A stretch of 64,000 bases of DNA from Mactromeris polynyma (taxonomy: Eukaryota; Mollusca; Bivalvia; Venerida; Mactridae): the NCBI GenBank assembly GCA_032209605.1, contig JASFXZ010000055.1, positions 62,001 to 126,000 on the forward strand, in the 5' to 3' direction. The notes under the pieces are model-generated. The model was not told the DNA's origin. It did no database searches and was given only the letters and a program-made list of their open reading frames with translations. Made by a program: the position numbers and the translations under genes. Every line of letters begins with the position of its first letter. The first letter of the stretch is position 1. This document shows positions 25,781-38,700 of the stretch, one piece after another.

Positions 25781-26110
25781 CATATTGGAGTGACACATAG
25801 ACCATATTGGAGTGACACATAGACCATATTGGAGTGACACATAGACCATATTGGAGTGACACATAGACCATATTGGAGTGACATATATACCATATTGGAG
25901 TGACACATAGACCATATTGGAGTGATACATAGACCATATTGGAGTGACACATAGACCATATTGGAGTGACACATAAACCATATTGGAGTGACACATAGAC
26001 CATTTTGGTGTAAAACATTGAGCGTTTTGGTGCAAAACATTGAGCGTTTTGGAGTAACACATTGAGCGCTTTGGTGTAACACATTGAGCGTTTTGGTGTA
26101 TAAGAGAGAC
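25781..26110. repeat. 22-bp minisatellite, 15 units
   Basis: Fifteen units of exactly 22 bp start at 25781 and every 22 bp up to 26089. The first ten are CATATTGGAGTGACACATAGAC-type; the last five are CGTTTTGGTGTAAAACATTGAG-type. Register is never lost. Because 22 is not a multiple of 3 and the unit lacks stops on the minus strand, all three minus frames are open and encode the same cyclic 22-residue peptide; this is not evidence for a protein. Copy 2 has 8 units. Confidence 0.95.
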
Positions 26111-26515
26111 AATAAGTTGATACAGGGAACGCCAGCTATGTAAGACAGTGCCTCCACACAAAGACCTCCGGGAAAACAACACATCATAAAACATAAGGCA
26201 TTTGAGGAGTCTCAAGGGTACATGCGAAATGGAACAGGGGCACAAGGAATGGCCTGGCCGACCATGATAGATAAGTAGGAGAATCAAAGAGGTCAAACGG
26301 GGAATTAATAGATGGAAAAGATCACATGACAAGTCAAGACAGCGGGCAGCAATAGGCCGAAACTGGGGGGAAATAACATGAACACTATATTCAGTGAAAG
26401 AATTGCACAGGGGAAGGGAAATTGAACCTACATTTTGTACATTTAAAACACAAAAAGAAATATTAACCATACAGCGATATACAGCACTGGAACTGTCAGT
26501 AAAAATACTGGGGAT
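26111..26515 (+). repeat. Dispersed repeat, family A, copy 1
   Basis: About 400 bp from 'agagacaataagttgatacaggga' to 'cactggaactgtcagtaaaaata', present again at 62745-63130, diverged at 47164-47565 and partial at 32257-32480. Shared landmarks are 'cacaaggaatggcc-gg-cgaccat' and 'ataggccgaa'. No terminal inverted repeats seen; class unknown. Confidence 0.75.
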
Positions 26516-26771
26516 TTAAATCGATTTAACAGCTAGCTAACCTCACACTTAATCGCTATATGGGCATTGATTTCCAACATGTATAAACTTTATTTGACTA
26601 AGTATGCAGTAAATAATCATTAAAATCAATTAACCCTTACGTACATAACAACAGGCTCACTGTGTATAATCCAGCACGAAGAAATTAAACAGTCCTGTAC
26701 TGACCTTGGTCCCAGAATGTGAAATAACCATAAAATACTAAATTAATATTCGCAATAAAAGTGATACACGT

Positions 26772-29700
26772 TTAGCAGAAGATGCATAGTTGATTCGCCG
26801 TTATTAAGTACAACGATAACATAAACAGACATATTGTAAATAGAAATTTAATGGCAGCACCAGCACTATTGTCACTATCAACATGTACCATTTCTCTACT
26901 ACATTCTCCAGTTTCTTGTCCGCATTTATGCTGTTTTCCACAATAAGACTTCGTGCCCTCGTCATCCTTGTCGCTTTCAGATCCAATTGCATAAGGGTCT
27001 ACTCTTGTTCCATACACATTTAATATCGCACAGTGAACGCAAGTGCTGTTATCTGAAAAAGATATACATGTACGAGAACACTGAATGAAGCCATGGTATA
27101 ATTCACTCTTTTAACAAATATAAAGACTGTGTCAAGTATTAGATCCTTTATTTCTAGCTATACTTGTTAGTTCATTTGCAATACGGAAGGTCGCAGTGGG
27201 CAAACAATCTGTGACATTCTTGGAACCAACTTGTTTTGAAAACTCAGTATTAGCTCTGTGCTGATTTACTTAATACTCACTTAACAAATCAACATTGTCC
27301 TTTGATTTAATTAAGGATGTTTGAAATCGGGTATGTAATATTTTTAAATAGTATTTCCTAAAAACCAACTATTATCCAAAAGCTTCTAACTAGAATTTAA
27401 TCATAGAACTTTACCACGTGTCTGTGCATCTTTGATAGTTAGTTTCCATTCGCCTTGAGAAGATTCACCCCATAGTGAGACTGTCGTGTAATTCCAATTC
27501 CAGCGGACCAATGAACCTTTCGTTGATGAATCGCATTTTTTTGCATGTACAATGTTTACGCACGTTCCGGATGGCGAACACAACTGCATACTGATACAAG
27601 CTGTATATTTGGTTTCAAAATTCAGGTTAATTGTAACATGCTCCAAAAACTTGACATTCTCATCTGACACTTTCCAAATTATTTGTATGGCATTCTCTCG
27701 AACTTTCCTACATAATATAAGAAGTGTGGTTTTGTTTTACCTTTCGACTTTATAAAAGTGGCTTTAATGTATCAACAAAGGATGTAAATATTAGTAAAAC
27801 AGTTGTGCTTAATCCACTACAAGCTGAAACTGTTATGATAAAACACTGCTATTTTATTACGGAACAATAACAACCACATTTTAATTTATATCTAACATAA
27901 GATCCCCCAGACAAACACACATTTTCTTAATATGACATCTAGACACCTGAATAATGTTAGCATATTTTAACGATGAATACACTATACATGTATGATGATT
28001 ATAGTGATGAAACTTAACTTGATTTGCCTTGGATAAGTGACAAAGAACATAATAAAGAACATTTGTCTATTGCCCGACATGACTAGATTCCAAGCCGGTC
28101 ACACAAGAACTCTTACCACGATGCTGAAGAACATCGTGTTTCTGGCGTGACATCGGATCAGCAACGACGCGGAATGGAATAAAATCATTTCTAAGTATGG
28201 AAAATGTATATCCTAAATAAAATAACTTGATTGGATTTAAGCGAAACATATATATATATAGGTGCCTAGTGTATTGTAACGTACGTTAGTGTATGCTGTT
28301 TTATACTTGAGCAACGTTGTCGAGGTACAGTCCTCCACGTTAGTGCCCTTTGTACCATGGCTGCTGCATTCATCAAGCCAAATCCAAAATATGGACTATC
28401 TGTGAAACAAAGTATGCAATCAAAATATTGGCATTTGAACGATTATATGATAGTTTTGTATATTTTTCACTCTGTTGCAGAACCAATATTATTTTAAGCG
28501 AGACAAAATTTGAGCATTTACTTACGATATCCATCACATTTTAAACACTGGACTGACAAGACGACAATATTGTTTTTTTTTACCATAATTACATTTTTAC
28601 AGAACAGAACATAAGTTTATTTGAAAGACGTGTACATTGTACATAGTCATGTTCATCACAAAATATACAATACAATAAATCACGTGACATAGTATTAACA
28701 ATTTGTGTTGGAGAAGGAAGAAAAATACAAAATAAAAAAAAATATATAAAAAAAAATGTAATAGTTGTTACTCATGTATATTCACATAGATTGTGGAAAG
28801 ATAAACAAAACAACAGGAATCATAAAAGAATGAGGACAAGCTTGTTCACTATTTATACAGATAGTGTAAGGTGTTTCACTTTGAAATAGAATATTTGGTG
28901 TATTTGTCTAGTTTAATAAACTGGTCTGCTGAGTTCATCAATTTTAAAAGAACAAGATAGATATATTTATAGTACATTAATCGTAGAAAACGGTATCATA
29001 TGTATTTGTCATTATTACATATTAACAGCATATATATATATACACATGAACATGGTTATACAGATAAACAATAAATGCACCTAAACAATAAATGCACTTA
29101 AACAATAAATGCACTTGCCGTGGTGAGGTCGAGACAAACAACAGCTATTAAACATTAATAAATTGTACAGAATTCCTCTTTGCAATTTACAGCAGACGAC
29201 ACTTAACATTGTTAATATGCATGTTAATAAACCTAACACGTTACTTACATCCATTTCTGACATAAAACTAATAGGATACTGCGCAAGGGTTGATTTTAAA
29301 CATGCATATTTAAATGAAATTATATGACTATGTTCTGAAATAAAATATATAATTTATTGGTAAATGCTCACGAAAACGTCCGGCTTTATTTTGTATGGTT
29401 TCAGTTCTTTCCAATCTGTCGTGTGAGGAGGTAACGACAATGAGGTGTTGGACATCTCGCCATGTTAACTCTGGGCTGTAACGAGAAACACCGAGGTATG
29501 ATATAACTATTAAGCTTATCAATATGGATACATCGTCGTATAATTACGTACACGTTCACTATTTACGCTATGCTTCGTGAACACCGAGCCATCCATACAA
29601 TGGATTCATGTAGTGAGGACAACTTTACATCTCAGTCCACATTCGTGTAAACATACATTTCTAACTTCATTTGAAGAGGATCAGATTTTTACAGACAACG

Positions 29701-32700
29701 AAGCCTTGCGTTCAGTTACGGCGAACGATAGCCCGCTCACTGTTCAGGACCTATCAAGTGTATTGACCGTCTCGCTTTTATTCTGGTTCCCTGCCTCAAA
29801 AACAGTAAAGACAGGGGACCAGTCCTGTGATCATTTTGCAATTTGGTTCCCCGTATGCAGTCATTGGGATACGGTGGGCCAGGAATACAAAACAAAATGT
29901 GAGCGACTGTTAGCCGTAACTGAACGCAGTGTTAGGCTCAAATATTCGCGTGCTACCTCCGAGTTGCGATAGCGAATGATATGAAACGTTTTTCGCTAAC
30001 ACGCTGGTCAATAGCAAAACTAGCACGCTGTTTCGTAACATTTTGGACTGATAGTCTTTACTGAACGCAAGGCTGTGTTCGTCAACTCAAATGAATACGC
30101 TATTTGTATATCCTCCTCCTTGATCGTTATCTTATTTCGTTATTGTAAAACGTCTGTTTTGTGTTTTATCTTTATACGAAGCATCACTTATAATAAATAT
30201 TAAAGCCAGAAACTATGATAAATGGACTAGATTTTATTTAAAATTTAGGGCAATTCTTTTTTTATCTGATTGCCCCGTAAGAAAGCAAAATATATTAGTT
30301 TTACATAGTGACTGTATTAACGTTATTTTTACTGACAATAATTGTACCATTAATTGATTTGCTGAAAAGTTTCTGGCAGAGATCGAATTCTGTTTTCGAA
30401 TGTTCATAAATTCGACCACGACTCTATATACATTTCACAAAGAAGATGGCGATTATCGTATCATGACCAGCGTTCATGTGTTTAGTGCATGTACCTGCTG
30501 AAAGTCTTATATGCAAATGAATACTGAACCAGAAATGCTCATACAAAGAGCATCGACGCCCCAAAAGCTCAAAGAGGCATGACCATACACATGAGACTCC
30601 ACATGTTGACAAACAATTACAAGGATACAATTAACACTAGACACAAGCATAAATGATGGGTCACTTACTTTGCTTGTAAAGTAAGGGCTATGATTCCTGA
30701 AGCCAATGCAGCCGAAGCTGAGGTACCACTGAATGAACTACATCCATTACCATGCGCCGTGGTTTTCTGTTGGAGATAATTTGAAATTTATATATTGATT
30801 GAGCACCGTATTATATATTGTGATGTTCACATCTATGTTTTATCAAGAGGTAATTATATTTCTACTAATAAAGTTCTTGGTCGTTTGTTCCTTTGAATTT
30901 GTCTTCTTACAGGTACTGGAACAATTTTAAACCAATAAAAAAATTAGTTCGTTTCTTGAATAGCAAAATTCCATGGTACTTAACACAAGTTAATAGACTT
31001 ATATATTCGTACTGATGTTTTTTATTAGAATGTCCGTTATACCAAGAAATTCGTCAAGTTCATATTAAAAAATATTATTGGAAAAATGCAAATATCATTA
31101 AATTTATTGACTTGATCAATTCAAAAAACAAAACTATTATAAGAAATATTGCCATGTACACTTACAAATCATTTGAAATGAGAAACAAAACATTTTATAT
31201 GAATTAATATACTCTCATGCAGCTTAGTACTCCATGTATCCAATGTCTAACTATACTTACATTATTTTATAGATACTGTTGTTTTTTTGTTGTTGTTTTT
31301 TTTCAGTACAATGTTTATACTTATAAAGGTTCATTAGATCTTATTATTATATGTAAAATTAACGCTATTTAGATAGTATCACATTTTGTACAAAAACTGT
31401 TAAAACTATGTACATATATTATGATAGTATTAATGTGGCCATTGACCATATATATTGTAATTGTTCAACTGTTGATTTTGTATACTCATATACTATCAAG
31501 TCTAATGTATTGAGAAATAAACACTATAAAAACATATTTACAAGAAATTTATTTTTTCAAGGACATTTAATAGGCAGCCTATTTTTCGAATGCGCTTATT
31601 GCCTCGCAAAGTCGAAATACATACATGTACTCATATTGACAATTTCGGAAGACCTAAACTAATCAATGGGATATGAAATTTCTTATCATTTCTGACAACT
31701 CACCAATCTGCTTTCGCCAGTGAACGTTGTATATTTTCCGTATGTTGATGCTAAGGAACATGTGCACGGTATTGCAAAGTCGGGGATCAACCCGTTGATT
31801 CCAACACTTGTTATGGTGATTGTGTATTGACTGTTGGCAACAAAGTCAAAGTTGCAATCAGACAACTTCCAGTCATTGTTTCCAGCTGAAATTACAAATA
31901 TACTGCCTTTTCCTTCTCTGCCCTGAAATATAAGAACCCGGACCACGAATGTACAAAGTAAATGCAATTTTCGCAACAAGTTACTACTCTGTAGATTGAA
32001 CAGAAATAACACGTATTTAAACATGTCTTAAGGATATATTAATGAAAAAAGAGTATCGCGCACAAGTGTTTTATTATGTTAAAAAGTATGAAATGTGTTA
32101 TTAGACTTATGGAATTAGGTTGATAATTATGAACATCATTAGAACAAATTAAGGAGGCTTTAAGAAAAATGAATGTTGGTAACATATTAAAACCTAATTA
32201 ATTGAGAATATGGTCACGTGAACAATTTAAGTTCCCAATATTTAAAATAACACTACCAAGGCAGATCCCCGGGAAGACAACCGTCTACAAAACATTAGGC
32301 ACCGAAGAGGTGCAATGGTGAACATGTATGTGATTAGGAAATGCAAGGAATGGTCTGGCCGACCATAATATTACTAGGAACAATTCAGGGGGCAACAAGG
32401 GGATGTTTAAAGGATGGAATGGAATACATCACGGAACACGTCTTGAAAGTCAGTGTTAATAGGTCGAAGGGGGGAGACTCACCTGTTTCAATACCTTAAT
32501 TTGCTTGTTACCAAGTGATTTGTTGCGTCTTAAATCTTAAATCATATGTTCTGCTGATTTAAGGTTTGAACATAATGGGATGCTAACTGTTATCATTTTT
32601 AAAGGCTAAATGTGAAAGGTCACAACTGTCAATATGTTACATTTTGTATGTAAACATATAAATAATTATAAATAACCAGGATTCGAACTATAGTATATTT

Positions 32701-35700
32701 TATGTGTACGTATCAGTATGGCAGTCATACAGAAACTCCTCGCAAGGTGGCATGCATTTTTATTATTTTTATTATTCCACTATATGATATTTAAACATGA
32801 TGATAATACAAGAGAGACAACTCTTGAAACTTTCATTTGGTATTTACGCCTGAAGAGTTAACTAATACTATAACACAATATTATACAGATATGTCAATTT
32901 TAAAGGATTGAAGTGTTACTTTTATTCGGATATAATTATGTCAACAACTTGTTAATATAATTCAGGTGTTCACTTTTAAATTCCATTTTTCAACCTTGCA
33001 GTTATGTTCGACAGTCAAATTGAATACAATCTGTCTTTTTTTCTTGCGTTACAAACCAGTACTAAGCTGTTCTTCCGCTCGCTACGGAAAACATCCCACT
33101 TCAAGACAAATAACTTTGCATTAATTATCACCAGTCAAAATGCCAAGGAGAACATACTCATACTTAGCCCGAGGTTCAAACCTACGATTTCCACTTTGGC
33201 AGTCAACTGAAATAACTTGGCGGGCATTTTAATGACATAAACACATTTAAACATCGTAGTTTTGAACTTTCGTTAGTGCTCTCCCTTTGTTGAGTGTAAT
33301 TGACGCTTTCCAGGACGAGAGTTCTTTTAAAATCTCACCTGCTGAGCTCCTTTTTCTAAGACATCGTTTGCATCCAAGTTCTCGACATAATTGTTAAAGA
33401 AATTATTGCTGTAACAATAAATGTCAATTCGATCTCTCTGGTACTTAAATGCTTCAGCAATTATCTTGGTAGGGTTCACAGGCATTATGTCAGTGTAAAT
33501 GCATCCATTATTTACTGTAAGTCCTGAAATACACAGAAGAACAGATGCGAAAATTCTATTACTGAAAACATAACTTTTAATATTATATGGTTTGTAATTT
33601 GAAATAATGCTACTGTTGCAAATTTTCAAACCTATGGTGGCATAATACTGCCACCAGTTAACATGATAACGTTCGAGAATTGCTTCGTGTTAACCACTTA
33701 ATTATCGCGATATTATCTAGCTGTCTAGTTAATATTTGTGATACTTCTTCGGTATGATAAAGATCATAATACTAGAAACAGGCTTGAAAGTGCCCAGAAC
33801 TGCCACCTGTTACGTTTTTAAGATGTATTACCCAAGATTATTATCTAGATTTCTCAAAATGAACTTAAGGTTCTTGAAAATAAATATGTATCAATGCAAA
33901 CTAAATATGAGTTTATATTTCCATTGTAGTATGCATGCTGCAATAATGAGAAATGTCGTTTTAAAAGCTATCATTTTCACCATGCAAACAAATGTCAAGT
34001 ACTGCTGTGCCAGTTCACGTGCGGTGAGCACTTCCACGTTATTGTTGGGGCAATATACTAGTACAGTAAAACATCTTTTTTAACGACCACTTCATTAATG
34101 AGCCACCTCAAAATTAATAACACAATGTTCAAGTCCATTTTCACAGGTTAGCTCTTTATTCAACCTCATTATTAAGGGTCCCAAGGGTGATCTTCTTATT
34201 GAAGTTTTACTGTATTTGATAACAATTTCACAAATATGAATACAATAGTTACCCACTAACGACGCATTGAAGGCTACACCAGTAGTGCAACGGTAGTTAT
34301 CGAATTTAGCAGCTATAAGACCTGCTACCTTTGTTCCGTGACTGAAAGATGTAATGAATTCAGTTATCGCTTATTATAATGAGTTGTGCAGTGAATGAAT
34401 GATTTAAGCAGTACCCTTGGTATTTGATTACCGTGGTTAAGTTAGTGTATACAAATTAGTTGTTAATACAGTTACGTACTGACCAAAACTTGTATTGCAA
34501 CATTTGCAGCATCTTAATTTGTATGATATAATAAACCAATCTTCTTGTCCTACCGGCAAACAATAAATGAGCGCCGCTGTACGATTTCCAACCTCTTCTT
34601 TAAGTGACGTCATTACCAGAAAACGTCACATGTGACATCACCATGTACTGACAGTAAGCAATATTTGCCCCATAGGGCAAAATGAAAACGGAGTGACCAT
34701 ATGCAGTAAATATTGATTCAATAGTGACATCACATGTTGCGTTTTCTTGAAATGATGTCACTTACAGAAGAGGTTGTAAATCCCATAGCAGTGCTCAAAT
34801 GTTTTTGCTTTGTCACATAAAGAGCCCGTAGACGCAACATATGTCCATAGTTAGCTCCGGGTAACATATAATGCGAAATGTTACAGTTTTTTCAAGAAAT
34901 TAGACAGAATATCCATGTATTATAAATGATTAATGTATTAAGTCTTAAACACCTGGTCAGTTTGTCGAGTTCATAGTAGTTCATGCAACGACCAGAATAT
35001 TGCGGTTTGTCTTTGTCGACAAAGTTCTTGGATAATTCTTGGTTCTGAAAACAAATGAAGAACCGCATTTTGAAAAGGAGTTGTCTTTTATAAATCAATC
35101 CATACACAAATGTATTTGTTTCTCCTTTTATAATCCGATCTAAATGTAAACCACATTTTAACCACCGTCATCATCGTCAGTATCATCATCATCGTCATCA
35201 TCATCTCCGCAAACGCCACTACAATTGTTATCATTATCAATATTATCATAATCACCCAAATCGGCACCATCGATGCAATTATCACCACTATCATCACTAT
35301 CAACAACACTGCATTATTGTCACCATCAGCATTAATATCATCCTCATCCCCATCCCATCAAAAGCATTCTCATCATCATCAAGATCACTGTTGTAATAAT
35401 AATAATAATGATACTAATAATAATATTTACCATTATTATGATCATTATCATCGTCACAATTATTATAACCATTATCATCATCATTATCATCGCCACCATT
35501 ATTTTATAAGCATTATCATCAGCATTATTATCATGACCATCATTATTATTATCATCACAATTATATATATTATCATTATCGTTATCATGATCCTTACCAT
35601 TATTATCACCATCATCATCGCCTTAAACATTATCATCGGTACCATGCAAACCTTCATTATCATCATTCCCATCAACAACACTTCATCAGCATTAGTACCA

Positions 35701-38700
35701 CCATTATTGCCACCATTACAATTACCACTATCATCATCAATTAAATGATCAGCTAAAAAGTTGACTACTCACTGAATTGTCAATCAAATCTGGATGCTTC
35801 ATATTTACACCATTGTCAACAACGGCGACAGTAACATCCTTTCCTGTATATCCCATGGACCATGCCTGTTGAATGTTCATACCATAGTTCGGCCTGAATG
35901 ACTGCAATAACAATTGCTTAATGTATGCTACTTTTGTATGGTTGTGATTTGGAAACAGACTATATCTTTTTGAGCGTCTCTTTTAGTTTGTCTACCATCA
36001 TGAACTTGGGAAACCAGAATTGTCTATTTTCAAAGTCACGTGCGAATAATAAGAATTGTATCGTTGAAAAGTGAATATTTGCGGTTTGTATTTTTGCACG
36101 GGACTACACATTTTCGTATGTAAAATTGGTCTTGTTTCAATTCGTGTCAGCTCGTGACTGAGTTTTTCAATAATCAAAACTAGATTACATGTTCAAGTGT
36201 AAGAAATATTACAGTACATCTGAAACCAAGAATATCTGAAATATGTTAAATACAAAACTACGACAAAACATGTATTAGTGACGTTGGTTAAGACATTGCG
36301 TTTTTCCCAATCAGTGTTATGACGTTACAAACTAACGGCACTGTCCGAAGACGTTTTGGAGGCCTAATTGTGATTTAAAGAATTCAACAAACCAGGAAAT
36401 ATTAATAAGTACTGCGCAATTTGTTTTGTTTTTCATTTAAAGAGCAGAAAATGTGTTTAAGAATTCTGACGCGACGTATTCACTTTGTAGCTTACTTTTG
36501 CTTTTTGTTCTTAAAATTTGACTGACTTTAAAAAGAAAAGCAGACGTCCGATTTTAACACTGTTGGTATAAAATGAAAGTTGAAACATCATAATATCTGT
36601 TAGAAAATGAAAACCCTGAAAATTGACTTTTTGATTACTAATACAGGTTTTGTGGTAGCCCAGTTCATTTATTCGTATACACAAACTGGGAAACCAAGCA
36701 AATGAAATAGGAATATAAACATCTCTAAGTTAATCTAAAGCACTAGTTTGGAAAAACCTTCACGGATATCCACGATTTGTGTTATTGTATTATTATACAG
36801 CTGATTTAATTCTTCTGACTAGTGTGTTAAAGTATTTGACTGTAGCTGGTATTGATTTGATCAGAAAATGTCAGCCTTGCTAGTTAATGTAAGTCCAATT
36901 TGCGGGAATAATTTATATTCGATGAGTGTGCGTAGATTGGTGTATAGACAAATACGAAGGGTTATATACTTTGATTGCAGAATGAACAATGGGACGGTAT
37001 GGAAATTTATAAAATATCAGCATAATACCTGTTCTGAAGACCGTTTAACCAATGTCGACATCTTCCTACTTCTTATCTTGCTGTGACCCCGTGTCAACAG
37101 ATTGTGTACCGGTTCTACTGCGATTATCTTTCAATTATAAAACGGAATATTATAGAGTGTGTATCAAAACAAATTATCGTTGCTCTTATCATCAAGTCAA
37201 CAGTATTTACATCATCAACCGAGAGAAAGCTCAACATTGAAGGTTGTTTGGTAAGAATTTCACAACGTCGTCCTTTCACTAATTTTTCCAAAGAAACTGA
37301 CTCAAGAGTGATCCAAAGAAATACTGCTGTTATAATCGCTGCTAACTGTATCAAGATTAAAACACCAACATCCATAATCATAATTAATACTCGTCACATT
37401 TTTAACCCCTATCTTCAGCATCAAGGTCATCATCAGCTTCGAGGTCATCATCAGCATCAAGCTCAGTATGAATAATAACTGTGATGACATGATACTGATT
37501 ACAACCTTTTAGAGAGAAGAATAAAAAACAAGATGTTTTAGAGGAACTTGAATTAATTTATGTTTATTAAATACGTTCCAGAGTAATTATAAATGAGAAA
37601 ATCTTGTAATATACCACACATATACGTACCTTATCTTCAAAGTATTCTTTGAAATCGTCTATATTTTCCTCCGGACTCATGACATCATTTCTGTCAGTTT
37701 CGACATCTTCGAACAAATAAACGTTCGATGAAACCTGCAGTAAGGAAAACTCCAATTATTCTGTACAATACAACCTCTCCAGAGCAACACTGTTTGGGAG
37801 ATGCTAGTTTATGTACATGAGGTCTATTTGCTAAGACTTTCGAGATTCTGCGGTACCAGTGTATCATTAGCGACATGAACAAAAAATGTTATTGCTACGA
37901 ATCACTTGCGCCATAGTGTATAGTCACTGCATGTTTGCAACGGGCACGTTAATTGTATTTTGTATTTTCTGTCAAAACTGGGAAGATTTCTCAAGACAGA
38001 ACTAGACACACAATCTCAATCGTATGGTGGCCTATTACGGCCACCAGTTAACATGATAACGTTTACGAATTGTTTCATATTAACCACTTAAATATCGCGA
38101 TAATTATCTAGCTGTCTAGCTAATATTCGTGATCATTTTTCGGTGAGATAATATCATTAGACCAAAAACGGGCTTGATATTGCCCAGAACTGCCACCCGT
38201 TACCTTTTTGTGATGTTTATACACTAACGGGTTATCTAGTTATAGTTCGCGAATTTCACTTAATAAGTCACATAATAAGTGGTCAACTAGATGAAATTCG
38301 TGTTACCACTTCGTAAGAGAAATGATAAGTTGTAGCTCCTCTGATTGAATAAATCTTCACTGGCAACACTAATCTTATCTTAGTTAACCACTTATTATTA
38401 TACTTATTAAGTGAAATTCGCAAACCATAACCAGATAACCCGTTAGTGTAATACATAATAAAAAGGTAACAGGTGGCAGCTCTGGGCACTTTCAAGCCTG
38501 TTTCTAGTCTAATGATATTTATCTTACCGAAAAAGTAGCACGAATATTAACTAGATAGCTAGATAATTATTGCAATAATTAAGTGGTTAACACGAAACAA
38601 TTCGCGAAACTTGTTTAAGTCTACGATATTTCTCTTGACAGCCCAATGGCTTTCCAGGTAACCGCACTGCACAGGACAAATAACTGGTCTCACGATGGTA

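Larger units (their letters stand above)
22079..26748 (+). repeat. Segmental duplication, copy 1 (TMEM121-like unit)
   Basis: Nearly the same sequence, in the same order and orientation, recurs at 58883-63376. Homology starts at 'atactgcgaatg' and ends at 'aaataaccataaa-tactaaattaata'. Copy 1 is longer mainly because its minisatellite has 15 rather than 8 units. The unit contains a whole gene (23183-24154), the minisatellite and a dispersed repeat. Its end lies 24 bp from the stop codon of the protease gene on the other strand, so it probably includes that gene's 3' UTR. Confidence 0.93.

Noticed and set aside
25781..26110. CRISPR-like regular repeat
   Set aside because: Units are contiguous 22-mers with no spacers, in animal DNA; it is a minisatellite.
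25693..26470. Three long overlapping minus-strand ORFs (115-252 codons)
   Set aside because: They arise because the 22-bp unit lacks stops in any minus frame; all three encode the same cyclic peptide. The same happens at 62485-62934.
29577..29972. 131-codon plus-strand ORF
   Set aside because: Overlaps the two arms of a palindromic MITE, no family motif, and lies antisense in a protease intron.
35317..35748. 143-codon His/Ile/Asn-rich ORF
   Set aside because: Pure trinucleotide microsatellite translation.
36480..36560. Possible minus-strand exon with a basic RTKSK stretch that could supply the missing cleavage site
   Set aside because: The upstream acceptor choices lead to stops in the required phase.
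37124..37381. 85-codon minus-strand ORF with signal-peptide-like start, considered as an extra protease exon or first exon
   Set aside because: No donor in a suitable phase and no prodomain similarity; lies between exons 2 and 3 where a hydrophobic leader makes no sense.
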